From assembly GCF_019801215.1 (NCBI RefSeq), contig NZ_JAHVJO010000005.1, positions 1 through 64,000 of the forward strand: DNA of 64,000 nucleotides, read 5' to 3'. A program made the position numbers and the translations under genes. A model generated the notes under the pieces. That model searched no databases. It saw only the letters and a program-made list of their open reading frames with translations, and was not told where the DNA came from. This DNA comes from Fictibacillus nanhaiensis (GTDB lineage: Bacteria > Bacillota > Bacilli > Bacillales > Fictibacillaceae). Below are positions 33,165 to 41,070 of this stretch, in pieces; position 1 is the first letter of the stretch, and every line of letters starts with the position of its first letter.

Positions 33165-36100
33165 TTAAGCTGCTTCTGTTGTCTGCTTTTTATTTTTACG
33201 TTTAAACAAGTTTCCAATGTTCGCTAGCATTTCATAGATAACGGGTACAACGACCAATGTTAACAAGGTTGAAACTGATAAACCGCCAATTACAACGATT
33301 GCTAAGCTTTTTGACACAAGACTCCCGCTTTCTCCGCCAAACATTAACGGAATCATCGCACAGATCGTCGCAACGGCTGTCATTAGTATTGGACGAAGAC
33401 GAGTAGATCCCGCTTCAAGAATGGAATCTCGGACATCCATACCTTTTTCACGCTGTTGCTGAACACGGTCAATAAATACGATCGCGTTCGTTACAACAAT
33501 ACCAATTAGCATTAGTGCCCCAATGAGTGACGAGATATCCACAGGAATACGCGAGATAACAAGCGCAAGGATTGCACCCACTGCAGCAAGGGGCAAGGAG
33601 AATAGAATAGCAAATGGCGCGCGTGCCTGACCAAATGTGACAACCATGATCAAGTAAACAATAAGTATCGCTGCACCCATTGTCATAAACAGATCCATGA
33701 ATTGTTCGTTCATCTCTTCACCAGCGCCACCAAGCGCTACCGAAACGCCTGCTGGTTTTTCGATTCCTTTGAGAATGTTACTTACATCCATATTTACTTT
33801 TTTCACGTTTTTATCGGTTATGATTCCAGTGACTTGCAAATATTCCTTGCCATCTTTTCGGAACACTTGTGCTTTTGCTGGCTGCAAGTTTAGAGCTGCT
33901 ATATCCTTTAAAGCAACAGGTCCTTTTACAGGGGAAAAAATGATTGTATTCAATAAGTCGTCACGATCTTTAACATCACTTAAGTCGTAGCTCATCATCA
34001 CTGGCAGTCTTACACCATCTAGTGAAATCTGGCCGACTGGACTTTTTCCGGTTAATCCTCTAACTTGCTGAGCAATATCAGCTGGAGTTAATCCCGCTTC
34101 TTGTGCTTTCGTTTGGTCAACATTCAGTACCCATTCATTCTTTAGATCTTCGTTGTTAGATTGGACATTCTCCAATCCTTTAACCTCTTTTAATTCTGAA
34201 GTTAGCTTTTCAGCCATCGGGCCAAGATCAGCTAGTTTTTGAGCTGTAATGTTCAACGTAATAACATCTGAACTTCCACCCATCATGCTTGCCATTCCTG
34301 CTGAAATGGTTGCTGGGGCATACTCTTTTTCAAATGCTTTTATGTCTTCGATAAACTTTTGTGTGTCAGCGCCTTTTTCCATTTTTGCTACAAGGATCGC
34401 CACATTGTTTCCTTGTGCAGCTCCCCACTGTGCCATTTCACTAGATACCCCTACTTGCGAGTAACTAGATGCAACACCATTATAGTTAATTATGTTTTCT
34501 TCTAATTTGTAAGTCCCCGTCTTTACATCTTCGAAAGAGGTGTCTTCTGGATATTCAATTTTTACATTTACGATGCTCTCATCTGCTGAAGCCATAGACC
34601 CTGCTGGCATCACCACATATAGTGCGATAGAGCCCGCAAATAAGACGATACACAGTCCGCTGACGATCCATTTATGGTTCAACGACCAATTCAAGATGTT
34701 TAAATAGCGTCTAGGTGGCTTCTGTGTTGTTTCTTTCATGTTCTTTAGCATTCTGTAACTCATTAACGGTACAACCGTAAGTGCAACGAGTAACGACGCT
34801 AGAAGGGAGTAGACCATTGTTAAAGCAAACGGCAAGAAAAAGACGCCAAGTGCTCCTTCAACAAGACCAACTGGTAAAAATACAGCGATTGTTGTAATGG
34901 TTGATGAGGTAATCGCTTTAGCTACTTCACCAACTGAATCCACAATTAATTCTTTAGATCGTTCTCCCGTTTGTAATCGGCGGAAAATATTCTCGATTAC
35001 GACGATACTATCATCCACAAGCCTACCTACAGCTACTGCCAGGCCTCCAAGCGTTAAAACGTTTAACGTAATACCTGACTGATGCAATAAGAACAACGTC
35101 AAACAAATGGAGAGCGGTATGCTGATTACCGCGATAACCGTTGATTTGAAATGACGCAGGAATAGCAAGATAACTACTGAAGCAAATAATGCTCCTAACG
35201 CTACTTCTTTTGCCATACTCATAACAGAATCATAAACAGAATCAGATGTGGCATAAAAGACCGTCAGTTTAAAGTCATTTCCATACTGCTTATTGATTTC
35301 TTTCATCTTTTTGCGCACTTCGTCTCCAATTTGAACAGCGTTTGCACTTGCTTCTTTTGTTACTGATAAATACATTGCATCTTTTCCATCTACATGTGTA
35401 ACGGAATCCAGACGTTGCTCATCCTTCAGTTCAGCTATATCTTTTAATACAACTCCTGGTGCAACAATAATATTTTTCCAAGCTTCTAAGTCTTTCATTT
35501 CACCTAAGACTCGCAGCGTATTCGTTTTTTCCTCAAGAGACACGTTACCTGCCGGGAGTGAGACATCTTTCCCTTGAAGTGCCGCCATTATCTGAGGAGC
35601 TGTTACTTTTTTCTCAAGAAGTTTTTTTTGATTTAGTCTTAACGTGATCTCACGTGTCGCCTTCCCATATAAACCAATATCAGAAACCCCTTCCACGCCT
35701 TCAAGTTGTGGAATGACCGCTTCTTCAATAAGCTTATAATCTTCCGTTGTAAAAGCACTATCCTTGTTAACCGTCAAGTCCATAATGGGAATCATAGACG
35801 TATTTAACTGGATTACATACGGTTTGTTTACTCCTTCTGGTAATGGAAAGTTATTCGTTTTTCGCTCTACCTCAGCAGTTACTTCTTTCATGTCTGAATC
35901 CATATTAAAGGATAAGTCTATTTTTGAAATACCCTGACCAGAAACGGATTTTACAGATTCAACACCTTTTACGTTACGGAGCTCTTGTTCCATCGGCTCT
36001 GTAATTGTAGCAGTCATCGTTTCTGAATCCATGCCTTCTGCAAGTGTGGTTACGGTAACCATTGGATTATCAATGCTCGGTAAAAACTCCATCGGTAAGC

Positions 36101-36194
36101 GCTGTCCTGCGTAAACCCCTAACGCAGAAATCAACAAACACATAATCACGATGGCTGAGCGGTTTTTTAACGAAAACCAAGTTAATTTCAACAT
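33165..36194 (-). CDS. RND-family efflux transporter (AcrB/SwrC type)
   Basis: A 1009-residue inner-membrane proton-driven pump with twelve transmembrane segments in two repeats. It has two large extracellular porter loops, VGRLVDDSIVVIENIFRR (the intramembrane acidic residues of proton translocation) and a second repeat ending LLTLVVVPVIYEMLANIG. It resembles SwrC/YerP, which exports surfactin-like lipopeptides and other amphiphiles in B. subtilis. ATG after GGAGGCAGGGAA; the frame extends 96 nt further without a signal. No adaptor gene is adjacent. Confidence 0.93.
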   Translation of the reverse strand: MLKLTWFSLKNRSAIVIMCLLISALGVYAGQRLPMEFLPSIDNPMVTVTTLAEGMDSETMTATITEPMEQELRNVKGVESVKSVSGQGISKIDLSFNMDSDMKEVTAEVERKTNNFPLPEGVNKPYVIQLNTSMIPIMDLTVNKDSAFTTEDYKLIEEAVIPQLEGVEGVSDIGLYGKATREITLRLNQKKLLEKKVTAPQIMAALQGKDVSLPAGNVSLEEKTNTLRVLGEMKDLEAWKNIIVAPGVVLKDIAELKDEQRLDSVTHVDGKDAMYLSVTKEASANAVQIGDEVRKKMKEINKQYGNDFKLTVFYATSDSVYDSVMSMAKEVALGALFASVVILLFLRHFKSTVIAVISIPLSICLTLFLLHQSGITLNVLTLGGLAVAVGRLVDDSIVVIENIFRRLQTGERSKELIVDSVGEVAKAITSSTITTIAVFLPVGLVEGALGVFFLPFALTMVYSLLASLLVALTVVPLMSYRMLKNMKETTQKPPRRYLNILNWSLNHKWIVSGLCIVLFAGSIALYVVMPAGSMASADESIVNVKIEYPEDTSFEDVKTGTYKLEENIINYNGVASSYSQVGVSSEMAQWGAAQGNNVAILVAKMEKGADTQKFIEDIKAFEKEYAPATISAGMASMMGGSSDVITLNITAQKLADLGPMAEKLTSELKEVKGLENVQSNNEDLKNEWVLNVDQTKAQEAGLTPADIAQQVRGLTGKSPVGQISLDGVRLPVMMSYDLSDVKDRDDLLNTIIFSPVKGPVALKDIAALNLQPAKAQVFRKDGKEYLQVTGIITDKNVKKVNMDVSNILKGIEKPAGVSVALGGAGEEMNEQFMDLFMTMGAAILIVYLIMVVTFGQARAPFAILFSLPLAAVGAILALVISRIPVDISSLIGALMLIGIVVTNAIVFIDRVQQQREKGMDVRDSILEAGSTRLRPILMTAVATICAMIPLMFGGESGSLVSKSLAIVVIGGLSVSTLLTLVVVPVIYEMLANIGNLFKRKNKKQTTEAA

Positions 36195-36385
36195 TTCCCT
36201 GCCTCCAACCCTCTTAGCCTCATTAATACAAAAGGCGTATTTTTTATAGAACACACGGTGTATTTTAGTATGTTTAATTGGTAAAAACAAGTAATATTTA
36301 TAAAAAATACCAAATTTTATATATTTAAACGTGATACAATAGATAACCGTATGTACAACCTTTCTTGTTTATTCTTATTCTTCAT

Positions 36386-36417
36386 AAAAAAACTGCCCTC
36401 ATCTTGACTGAGGACAG
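36386..36417 (-). terminator. terminator of the NlpC/P60-like gene
   Basis: Minus strand: CTGTCCTCA/TGAGGGCAG stem followed by seven T. The remaining 36195-36385 gap is AT-rich promoter region of the RND gene. Confidence 0.85.
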
Positions 36418-36435
36418 CTTGCAAATCTATTTTAT

Positions 36436-36894
36436 TTAGGGCAGGTAACGGCGTGCCCCGGCATATCTGTCTTTCCAATACTTTGAATGTAGCGATTGGA
36501 TGCGCACACCCTTTGTTGTACTCGCGATAAATTCTCCGTTTCCAAGATAAATACCAACAAAAGAGACGTTTTTACCGCTTGTTTTAAAGAAAACAAGATC
36601 TCCTAATTTTTCTTTGCCTTTTGAAACGGATGCTCCGCCTTTATATTGTTCAGCGGATGTTCTTGGAATGTTTTTCTTCACTACCGTTGTCTTATAGATA
36701 TAGTGTGTGAAACCGGATGCATCAAACCCATTTGGTGATGTTCCACCCCATTTGAATGGAGTACCCACATAGAGTTTGGCTGTTTCTGTTACTTCTTGGT
36801 CGTAGGATGGAGAAGCATTTGCCACTGTAACACCGCCTAGCATCAACATTGCAGCAAGCCCTAATGAAACAAATGCGAATAAAATACGTTTCAT
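36436..36894 (-). CDS. secreted NlpC/P60 pseudo-hydrolase
   Basis: A 152-residue secreted protein: signal peptide MKRILFAFVSLGLAAMLMLG, then one NlpC/P60 domain. The fold is clear (YVGTPFKWGGTSPNGFD, LGDLVFFKTSG, GIYLGNGEFIAS, YWKDRYAGARRYLP), but the catalytic Cys of the usual FDCSGF is Ala (GFDASGF) and the catalytic His of VSHVGIY is Phe (VSFVGIY). It therefore should not hydrolyse peptidoglycan and may be a binding or regulatory protein. ATG after AGAGGATGTTCACTT. Both substitutions were checked at codon level (GCA and TTT). Confidence 0.88.
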   Translation of the reverse strand: MKRILFAFVSLGLAAMLMLGGVTVANASPSYDQEVTETAKLYVGTPFKWGGTSPNGFDASGFTHYIYKTTVVKKNIPRTSAEQYKGGASVSKGKEKLGDLVFFKTSGKNVSFVGIYLGNGEFIASTTKGVRIQSLHSKYWKDRYAGARRYLP

Positions 36895-37010
36895 AAGTGA
36901 ACATCCTCTCTTAAAAAGAACATCTTTTACTCTATTAGTCGATGACGAGACTAGTAAAGTTACGATAAATCCATAAGAAAAAGACTGCAAATTGCAGCCT
37001 TTTTCGACAT

Positions 37011-38180
37011 CTATTGATAGTTAAATACATTTTGTCCTGTAATTCCTTCGATCGGTTCATTAAGCTGATAGGGTCCAATAGAATCCAGTCCAGTATTGGT
37101 GAATTTTACAGAATTAAAATCATAGCTTTTTGCCGTTAACAATATAGCATCAATCATCATAAGATCCTCGAAATTCTCTGCAGAGAGCTTGAAAGAGTCT
37201 GGGAATGTTATTTCAACTGAATGCTCTCCTGTTTTCTTCACTTCAAGCTGTAAATCTTTCGGTAAAAACGGCTTTAACCCCCGCTCTTGTTCCTCATCCA
37301 TAACATCAAGCGCATCATCCAATTCCTTTGGCAGATCAGAAGCTTTTCGTCCAGTTGAAAAAAGACTAACGATAAAAACATCTGTACTTTCCGTATCAAA
37401 CCGGTAATGAGGTGCTCCTGGTACTTTGAGGTCCCAATCTTTTACTACACCATAATTTGAAAAATCATATCCAGCTTTTCCATTTGTTCTAAATTCCACT
37501 CTATCCTTCTGATTTTCGTTCGAGAAGGTTAACGCAATCAGGTTTTTGAGCAATGGTTCTTCAGATTCATATATAGAACCTGCTGGCCAGTCAATGATTA
37601 CTGTCTCTTCTTCCTCAGTAATCGTTGCACGCTGAAGCGGACTACCAGAAAGACCCGCTGCTAGAGGATCAAACTTTTTTATTTGTTCGTTCACCTTATT
37701 TACATAATGATCCGTCTCTGTTACAAAACTAACGGGCACGACAAGCTGTGCTTGTTCATCCAGATAGCCTACCGTCACCCAATCTTGATCAATCCCGATG
37801 CTATCAAGGCTGCTTTCTTGAATTGGACTATGATAAGCAGCAGGTACAACTTTGTTTTCAGCTTTTAAACTAACACTTTCATCTGAAGCAGTTGAAGCAG
37901 CATCCATTCCTTTCGATTCTTTGTCCACATCGATGGCCACTTTGTTTTCTTGCATTTCTTTAGGCATGAGATCTGGAACAAAAACACCAAAAAGTACGAG
38001 AGCACATGCTGTGGCAAGGGCAGGCAATCCCCATACAGGAATTTTATTCACTTTCTTGTTTTTATCAACGTTTGCTTGAATGTTAAGATATAGCTCTTGT
38101 TTGGATCTCTTATCTTTAATTGGAGGCAGATTCTTTAGATGCTGCTCAATTTTCTCATCATTCCACTTAATTTGTTCCAT
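37011..38180 (-). CDS. rsiX: anti-sigma-X factor RsiX
   Basis: A 389-residue membrane protein: cytoplasmic N-terminus that binds sigma (MEQIKWNDEKIEQHLKNLPP), one transmembrane helix (LPALATACALVLFGVFVPDL) and a large extracytoplasmic part containing GerMN-like beta regions. It is similar in layout and sequence to B. subtilis RsiX (EWNEEQIKELLSQLP; MIEGLLLTAKSFGF versus MMIDAILLTAKSYDF). Overlaps sigX by 14 nt, so synthesis is probably coupled. Confidence 0.9.
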   Translation of the reverse strand: MEQIKWNDEKIEQHLKNLPPIKDKRSKQELYLNIQANVDKNKKVNKIPVWGLPALATACALVLFGVFVPDLMPKEMQENKVAIDVDKESKGMDAASTASDESVSLKAENKVVPAAYHSPIQESSLDSIGIDQDWVTVGYLDEQAQLVVPVSFVTETDHYVNKVNEQIKKFDPLAAGLSGSPLQRATITEEEETVIIDWPAGSIYESEEPLLKNLIALTFSNENQKDRVEFRTNGKAGYDFSNYGVVKDWDLKVPGAPHYRFDTESTDVFIVSLFSTGRKASDLPKELDDALDVMDEEQERGLKPFLPKDLQLEVKKTGEHSVEITFPDSFKLSAENFEDLMMIDAILLTAKSYDFNSVKFTNTGLDSIGPYQLNEPIEGITGQNVFNYQ

Positions 38181-38712
38181 CTTTCAATTCCTCCTCCAGG
38201 CCCGGTTGCTGATCCAGCCACTTGCGCAGTTCTTTTATGGCCCGGTGCTGGGTGGTCTTCACTTTACTTTCTGTCCAGCTCAAAACTTGGGCAGTCTCTG
38301 AAATGGATAAAGACTGAATGTACCTGAGCACGAGCACTTGCTGCTGATCAAGCGAGCAATGCTTCATCATGGAATATAGATCTTTCACTGACTCTTTCTT
38401 TGTAACAAGCTCTTCTGGGAGGGGATCCTGGTCTCGTAATACACTTTCACTTTCTTGAATGTCAAAAATTAAAAAGCGCTTGTTTCGCCTGGATTGTTTC
38501 CTCAACCAGTCAATGGCGACATGTCTGGCAATCGAATACAACCATGTTTTCTCAGAGCTATCTCCATTAAAATTTTCATACGCGTTTAATACCCGGATAT
38601 AAACTTCCTGCACAAGGTCTTCCGCCGATTCACGGTTTCGGACCATATAAAAAAGAAATTGAAATAAGGCATGGTGATACTCATCGTATAACCGGTCAAA
38701 CGTTTCTTTCAC
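38167..38712 (-). CDS. sigX: ECF sigma factor SigX
   Basis: A 181-residue ECF sigma factor: region 2 with QFLFYMVRNRESAEDLVQEV and TWLYSIARHVAIDWLRKQSR, region 4 with LSISETAQVLSWTESKVKTT. It is very close to B. subtilis SigX, which controls cell-surface modification and cationic peptide resistance. GTG start near GAG; its own promoter of the SigX type lies just upstream. Confidence 0.94.
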   Translation of the reverse strand: MKETFDRLYDEYHHALFQFLFYMVRNRESAEDLVQEVYIRVLNAYENFNGDSSEKTWLYSIARHVAIDWLRKQSRRNKRFLIFDIQESESVLRDQDPLPEELVTKKESVKDLYSMMKHCSLDQQQVLVLRYIQSLSISETAQVLSWTESKVKTTQHRAIKELRKWLDQQPGLEEELKDGTN

Positions 38713-38744
38713 CTCGGAAGGCCCCCTGTCTCTCTCTATTTATG

Positions 38745-38772
38745 TAGTCGCTAATCTTTTATAAAAGTTACA
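38745..38772 (-). promoter_or_regulatory. SigX-type autoregulatory promoter
   Basis: Minus strand: TGTAAC, 16-nt spacer, CGACTA. This fits the SigX/SigW-class consensus (TGAAAC/TGTAAC and CGAC/CGTC) and lies 33 nt before the sigX start. Confidence 0.82.
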
Positions 38773-38884
38773 AACGATCCTTTATACTACTAGTCTACTC
38801 CTAAATTTAACGTCCCGAAAGGACCATTTTGTCGATAATTACCAACAAAACGGTAACTCCTTAGACAAAATAAGTCATGTTAAC

Positions 38885-38915
38885 TAAAAAAGACGCCGGT
38901 TTACCGACGTCTTTA
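38885..38915 (-). terminator. terminator of the TetR gene
   Basis: Minus strand: AAAGACGTCGG/CCGGCGTCTTT stem followed by T run. Confidence 0.85.
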
Positions 38916-38922
38916 GGAGCAG

Positions 38923-39531
38923 TTATTTTTGCACATAGCTAATAAACATTTCTTCAATAACATCCCATGCATACCGATACTGTTCTTCTTCTCCCAAAAA
39001 AGAGTAATGAAGGACATTACCATCGCGCATAGCCCAAAAAATACGAGAGATGTTCTCAGGATCCAAATCCGCTTTCATCTCACCTGATGCCTGACCTTCT
39101 TGAATGATTTTTACGATATAATCAATGAACCTGTTGTATCTTTCTGATAATAGGTTCTTTAGATCATCTTGTCTGGAACCATACAGCCAAAACTCAATAT
39201 AGACTCTCATGGCCTGTTGATTCTCTTCCGTTAATTCTTGTTTTTTAAACCTTTTAAATATGTTCATCAGCTTCTCTTTAGCCCTTGAAAGCGAAGCGTT
39301 CTCTTGTTCCATTTCTTCAAAAAACGTATCTGTACGCTTTTGAAGCAATTGAATATATATTTCTTCCTTACTAGCAAAATAGTTATAAATGGCGCCTTTG
39401 CTAATAGTAGAATCTTTCACAATATCATCTATGATGGTGGCTTGATATCCTTTTTCGCCAAAGCATTTCAAGGCGCTCTCAAGAATGTGGGTACGTTTCT
39501 CTTCTTTGTACTTAGCTGAAACTTTAGGCAT
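38923..39531 (-). CDS. TetR-family transcriptional regulator
   Basis: A 202-residue regulator with an N-terminal TetR HTH (ILESALKCFGEKGYQATIIDDIVKDSTISKGAIYNYFASKEEIY) and a C-terminal ligand-binding helical domain (YIEFWLYGSRQDDLKNLL). The effector and targets are unknown. The nearest transporter, the RND pump 2.7 kb away, is a possible target but is not adjacent. Confidence 0.9.
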   Translation of the reverse strand: MPKVSAKYKEEKRTHILESALKCFGEKGYQATIIDDIVKDSTISKGAIYNYFASKEEIYIQLLQKRTDTFFEEMEQENASLSRAKEKLMNIFKRFKKQELTEENQQAMRVYIEFWLYGSRQDDLKNLLSERYNRFIDYIVKIIQEGQASGEMKADLDPENISRIFWAMRDGNVLHYSFLGEEEQYRYAWDVIEEMFISYVQK

Positions 39532-39582
39532 GATGCTTCCTCCATTTTTGACACGTCTTCCATATTAAGTATAACAGAGTTT

Positions 39583-40500
39583 TCAGTCTTTTTCGGCAAA
39601 AGTTTTCGTAACGCAAGGCTCTTGTTCCTTTTTCATAGGACGCTCCATATGGACTTGTTCAACGAGAGGCGTAAAGCCTATGTCCGTTAATAATGAGTTT
39701 AGTGCATTATCTTTTTTCGGTACGTTCATCGTTATTCTTCTAACGGCAGCTTCCACTGGACTAAAGCTATAATGTATTAATTCCGAAGTCGTATCTTTCT
39801 CATCACGTACATGAGGATTAGTGACACATTGGTACAGAACAATTCCAGCAAGCTCACCATCGTCTCTGTATCCCTTTTTATAAACGGCATAGCCAACCGA
39901 TTCGCCATTCTTTGTTGCTAACACGCAAATGAAATCTTTTAAGCTAGAAAATTGGGTCTGCCATGCTGTTAAAGGTTCATAAAAGGAAACAGATTTAATC
40001 TGTTGCATACTGACTTCTTCTACCGTTATCTCCCTATTGGTTCTTTTTAATTGAGGGAGCTCCCCTTCATACTGCAGAAAAGTGAGTTCTTCAAACGTTT
40101 CATAGCCCATTTTTTCATAGAGCTTTATCGCGGCCTCATTTTCTTTAATTGCTTCCAGCCGAGCTACGTCTACATCTTGTTCTTCATATATTTCCAAAGA
40201 CGCTTCTATTAATTTTTTTCCAATGCCCATTCCACGAAATTCTGGGGCAATCGCAGTTCCCCCATTCCACACATACTTCTTGTCATTGATCGTTCTAAAA
40301 CTGTTTAGCACAAAGCCTGCAAGCTTTCCTTCATATACAGCAACGACCGAATGTTCCAATGAAATACCTTCACTCGTAACTTTTTGTAAAAATCGGTTAA
40401 GGTCCATCGTCATATCTGAAAAATAATGTTTCCATGATTCATTCCACAAAGAGAGGGCTTCGTTAAACGTTAATTCGCTAAAACGCTTAATGACGAACAT
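39583..40500 (-). CDS. GNAT-family N-acetyltransferase (two-domain)
   Basis: A 305-residue protein. The N-terminal half is a full GNAT domain with the acetyl-CoA loop RGMGIGKKLIEASLEI and NEAAIKLYEKMGYE. The second half (from about residue 165) looks like a degenerate second GNAT fold with GESVGYAVYKKGYRDD and ALNSLLTDIGFTP. The substrate is unknown. ATG 8 nt after AAGGAG; a GTG 9 nt upstream is too near. Confidence 0.82.
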   Translation of the reverse strand: MFVIKRFSELTFNEALSLWNESWKHYFSDMTMDLNRFLQKVTSEGISLEHSVVAVYEGKLAGFVLNSFRTINDKKYVWNGGTAIAPEFRGMGIGKKLIEASLEIYEEQDVDVARLEAIKENEAAIKLYEKMGYETFEELTFLQYEGELPQLKRTNREITVEEVSMQQIKSVSFYEPLTAWQTQFSSLKDFICVLATKNGESVGYAVYKKGYRDDGELAGIVLYQCVTNPHVRDEKDTTSELIHYSFSPVEAAVRRITMNVPKKDNALNSLLTDIGFTPLVEQVHMERPMKKEQEPCVTKTFAEKD

Positions 40501-40658
40501 ACGATTCACTCCTTATTATTTTTAAAATGACTGGTCGTTTTATTTAATTTTATTAAAAAGTTCGGAAAATGACTATGCTAATCGTTCGACAATAGTCCAA
40601 AGAAAAAGCCAACTTATACGGCTTCAATCACCATACGAGTTAGCTAACTTGTCATTAT

Positions 40659-40961
40659 TTATTCATTTTTTTCTTCAAACAATCTCTTAAAGTGCTCATA
40701 ATATTCCTCTAGCTTCCGATCTTCTTGGTTAATAAAATCCTCTCTTTGTGTGTCCGTTGAAAGTTCCAATGCTTTCTCACCAAATGCACATAAATCTACC
40801 AGAACACCAGAAGTCTTTTCGCCAACTTCGACGTCTTCCTTTAATAGCTGACAAACCTCCGTTAATCGGTTCAATTCTTTTTCCGTTGCACTCTTTTTTT
40901 GAAGAACTTGTCCTAGCATTGAAAAAAGAAGCTGAGCGCGTTCTTTCGTTTGTGTTTTCAT
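40659..40961 (-). CDS. small helical hypothetical protein
   Basis: A 100-residue charged, probably coiled-coil protein (RAQLLFSMLGQVLQKKSATE, EDRKLEEYYEHFKRLFEEKNE). No family recognised, no membrane segment. ATG preceded by AAAGGAGTGATCAT. It is divergent from the PBP1A gene with a 109-bp gap containing both promoters. Confidence 0.6.
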   Translation of the reverse strand: MKTQTKERAQLLFSMLGQVLQKKSATEKELNRLTEVCQLLKEDVEVGEKTSGVLVDLCAFGEKALELSTDTQREDFINQEDRKLEEYYEHFKRLFEEKNE

Positions 40962-41070
40962 ATGATCACTCCTTTTTCTCTTTTTTCCCCTTAAATCATT
41001 TCATAAACTGTTTTATTTAGCCAAAGATTGGGTAAATCAAGGGTAGTGTCCTAAAGAAAGGAAGAGTGCT

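Noticed and set aside
32895-33227. 110-codon plus-strand frame across the 21-bp repeat
   Set aside because: The frame exists because the repeat length is a multiple of three. The product is repetitive, there is no ribosome site, and it runs into the RND gene and its terminator.
38923-39531. TetR gene as local regulator of the RND pump
   Set aside because: The genes are 2.7 kb apart with sigX/rsiX and an NlpC-like gene between, and no matching palindrome was found before the pump.
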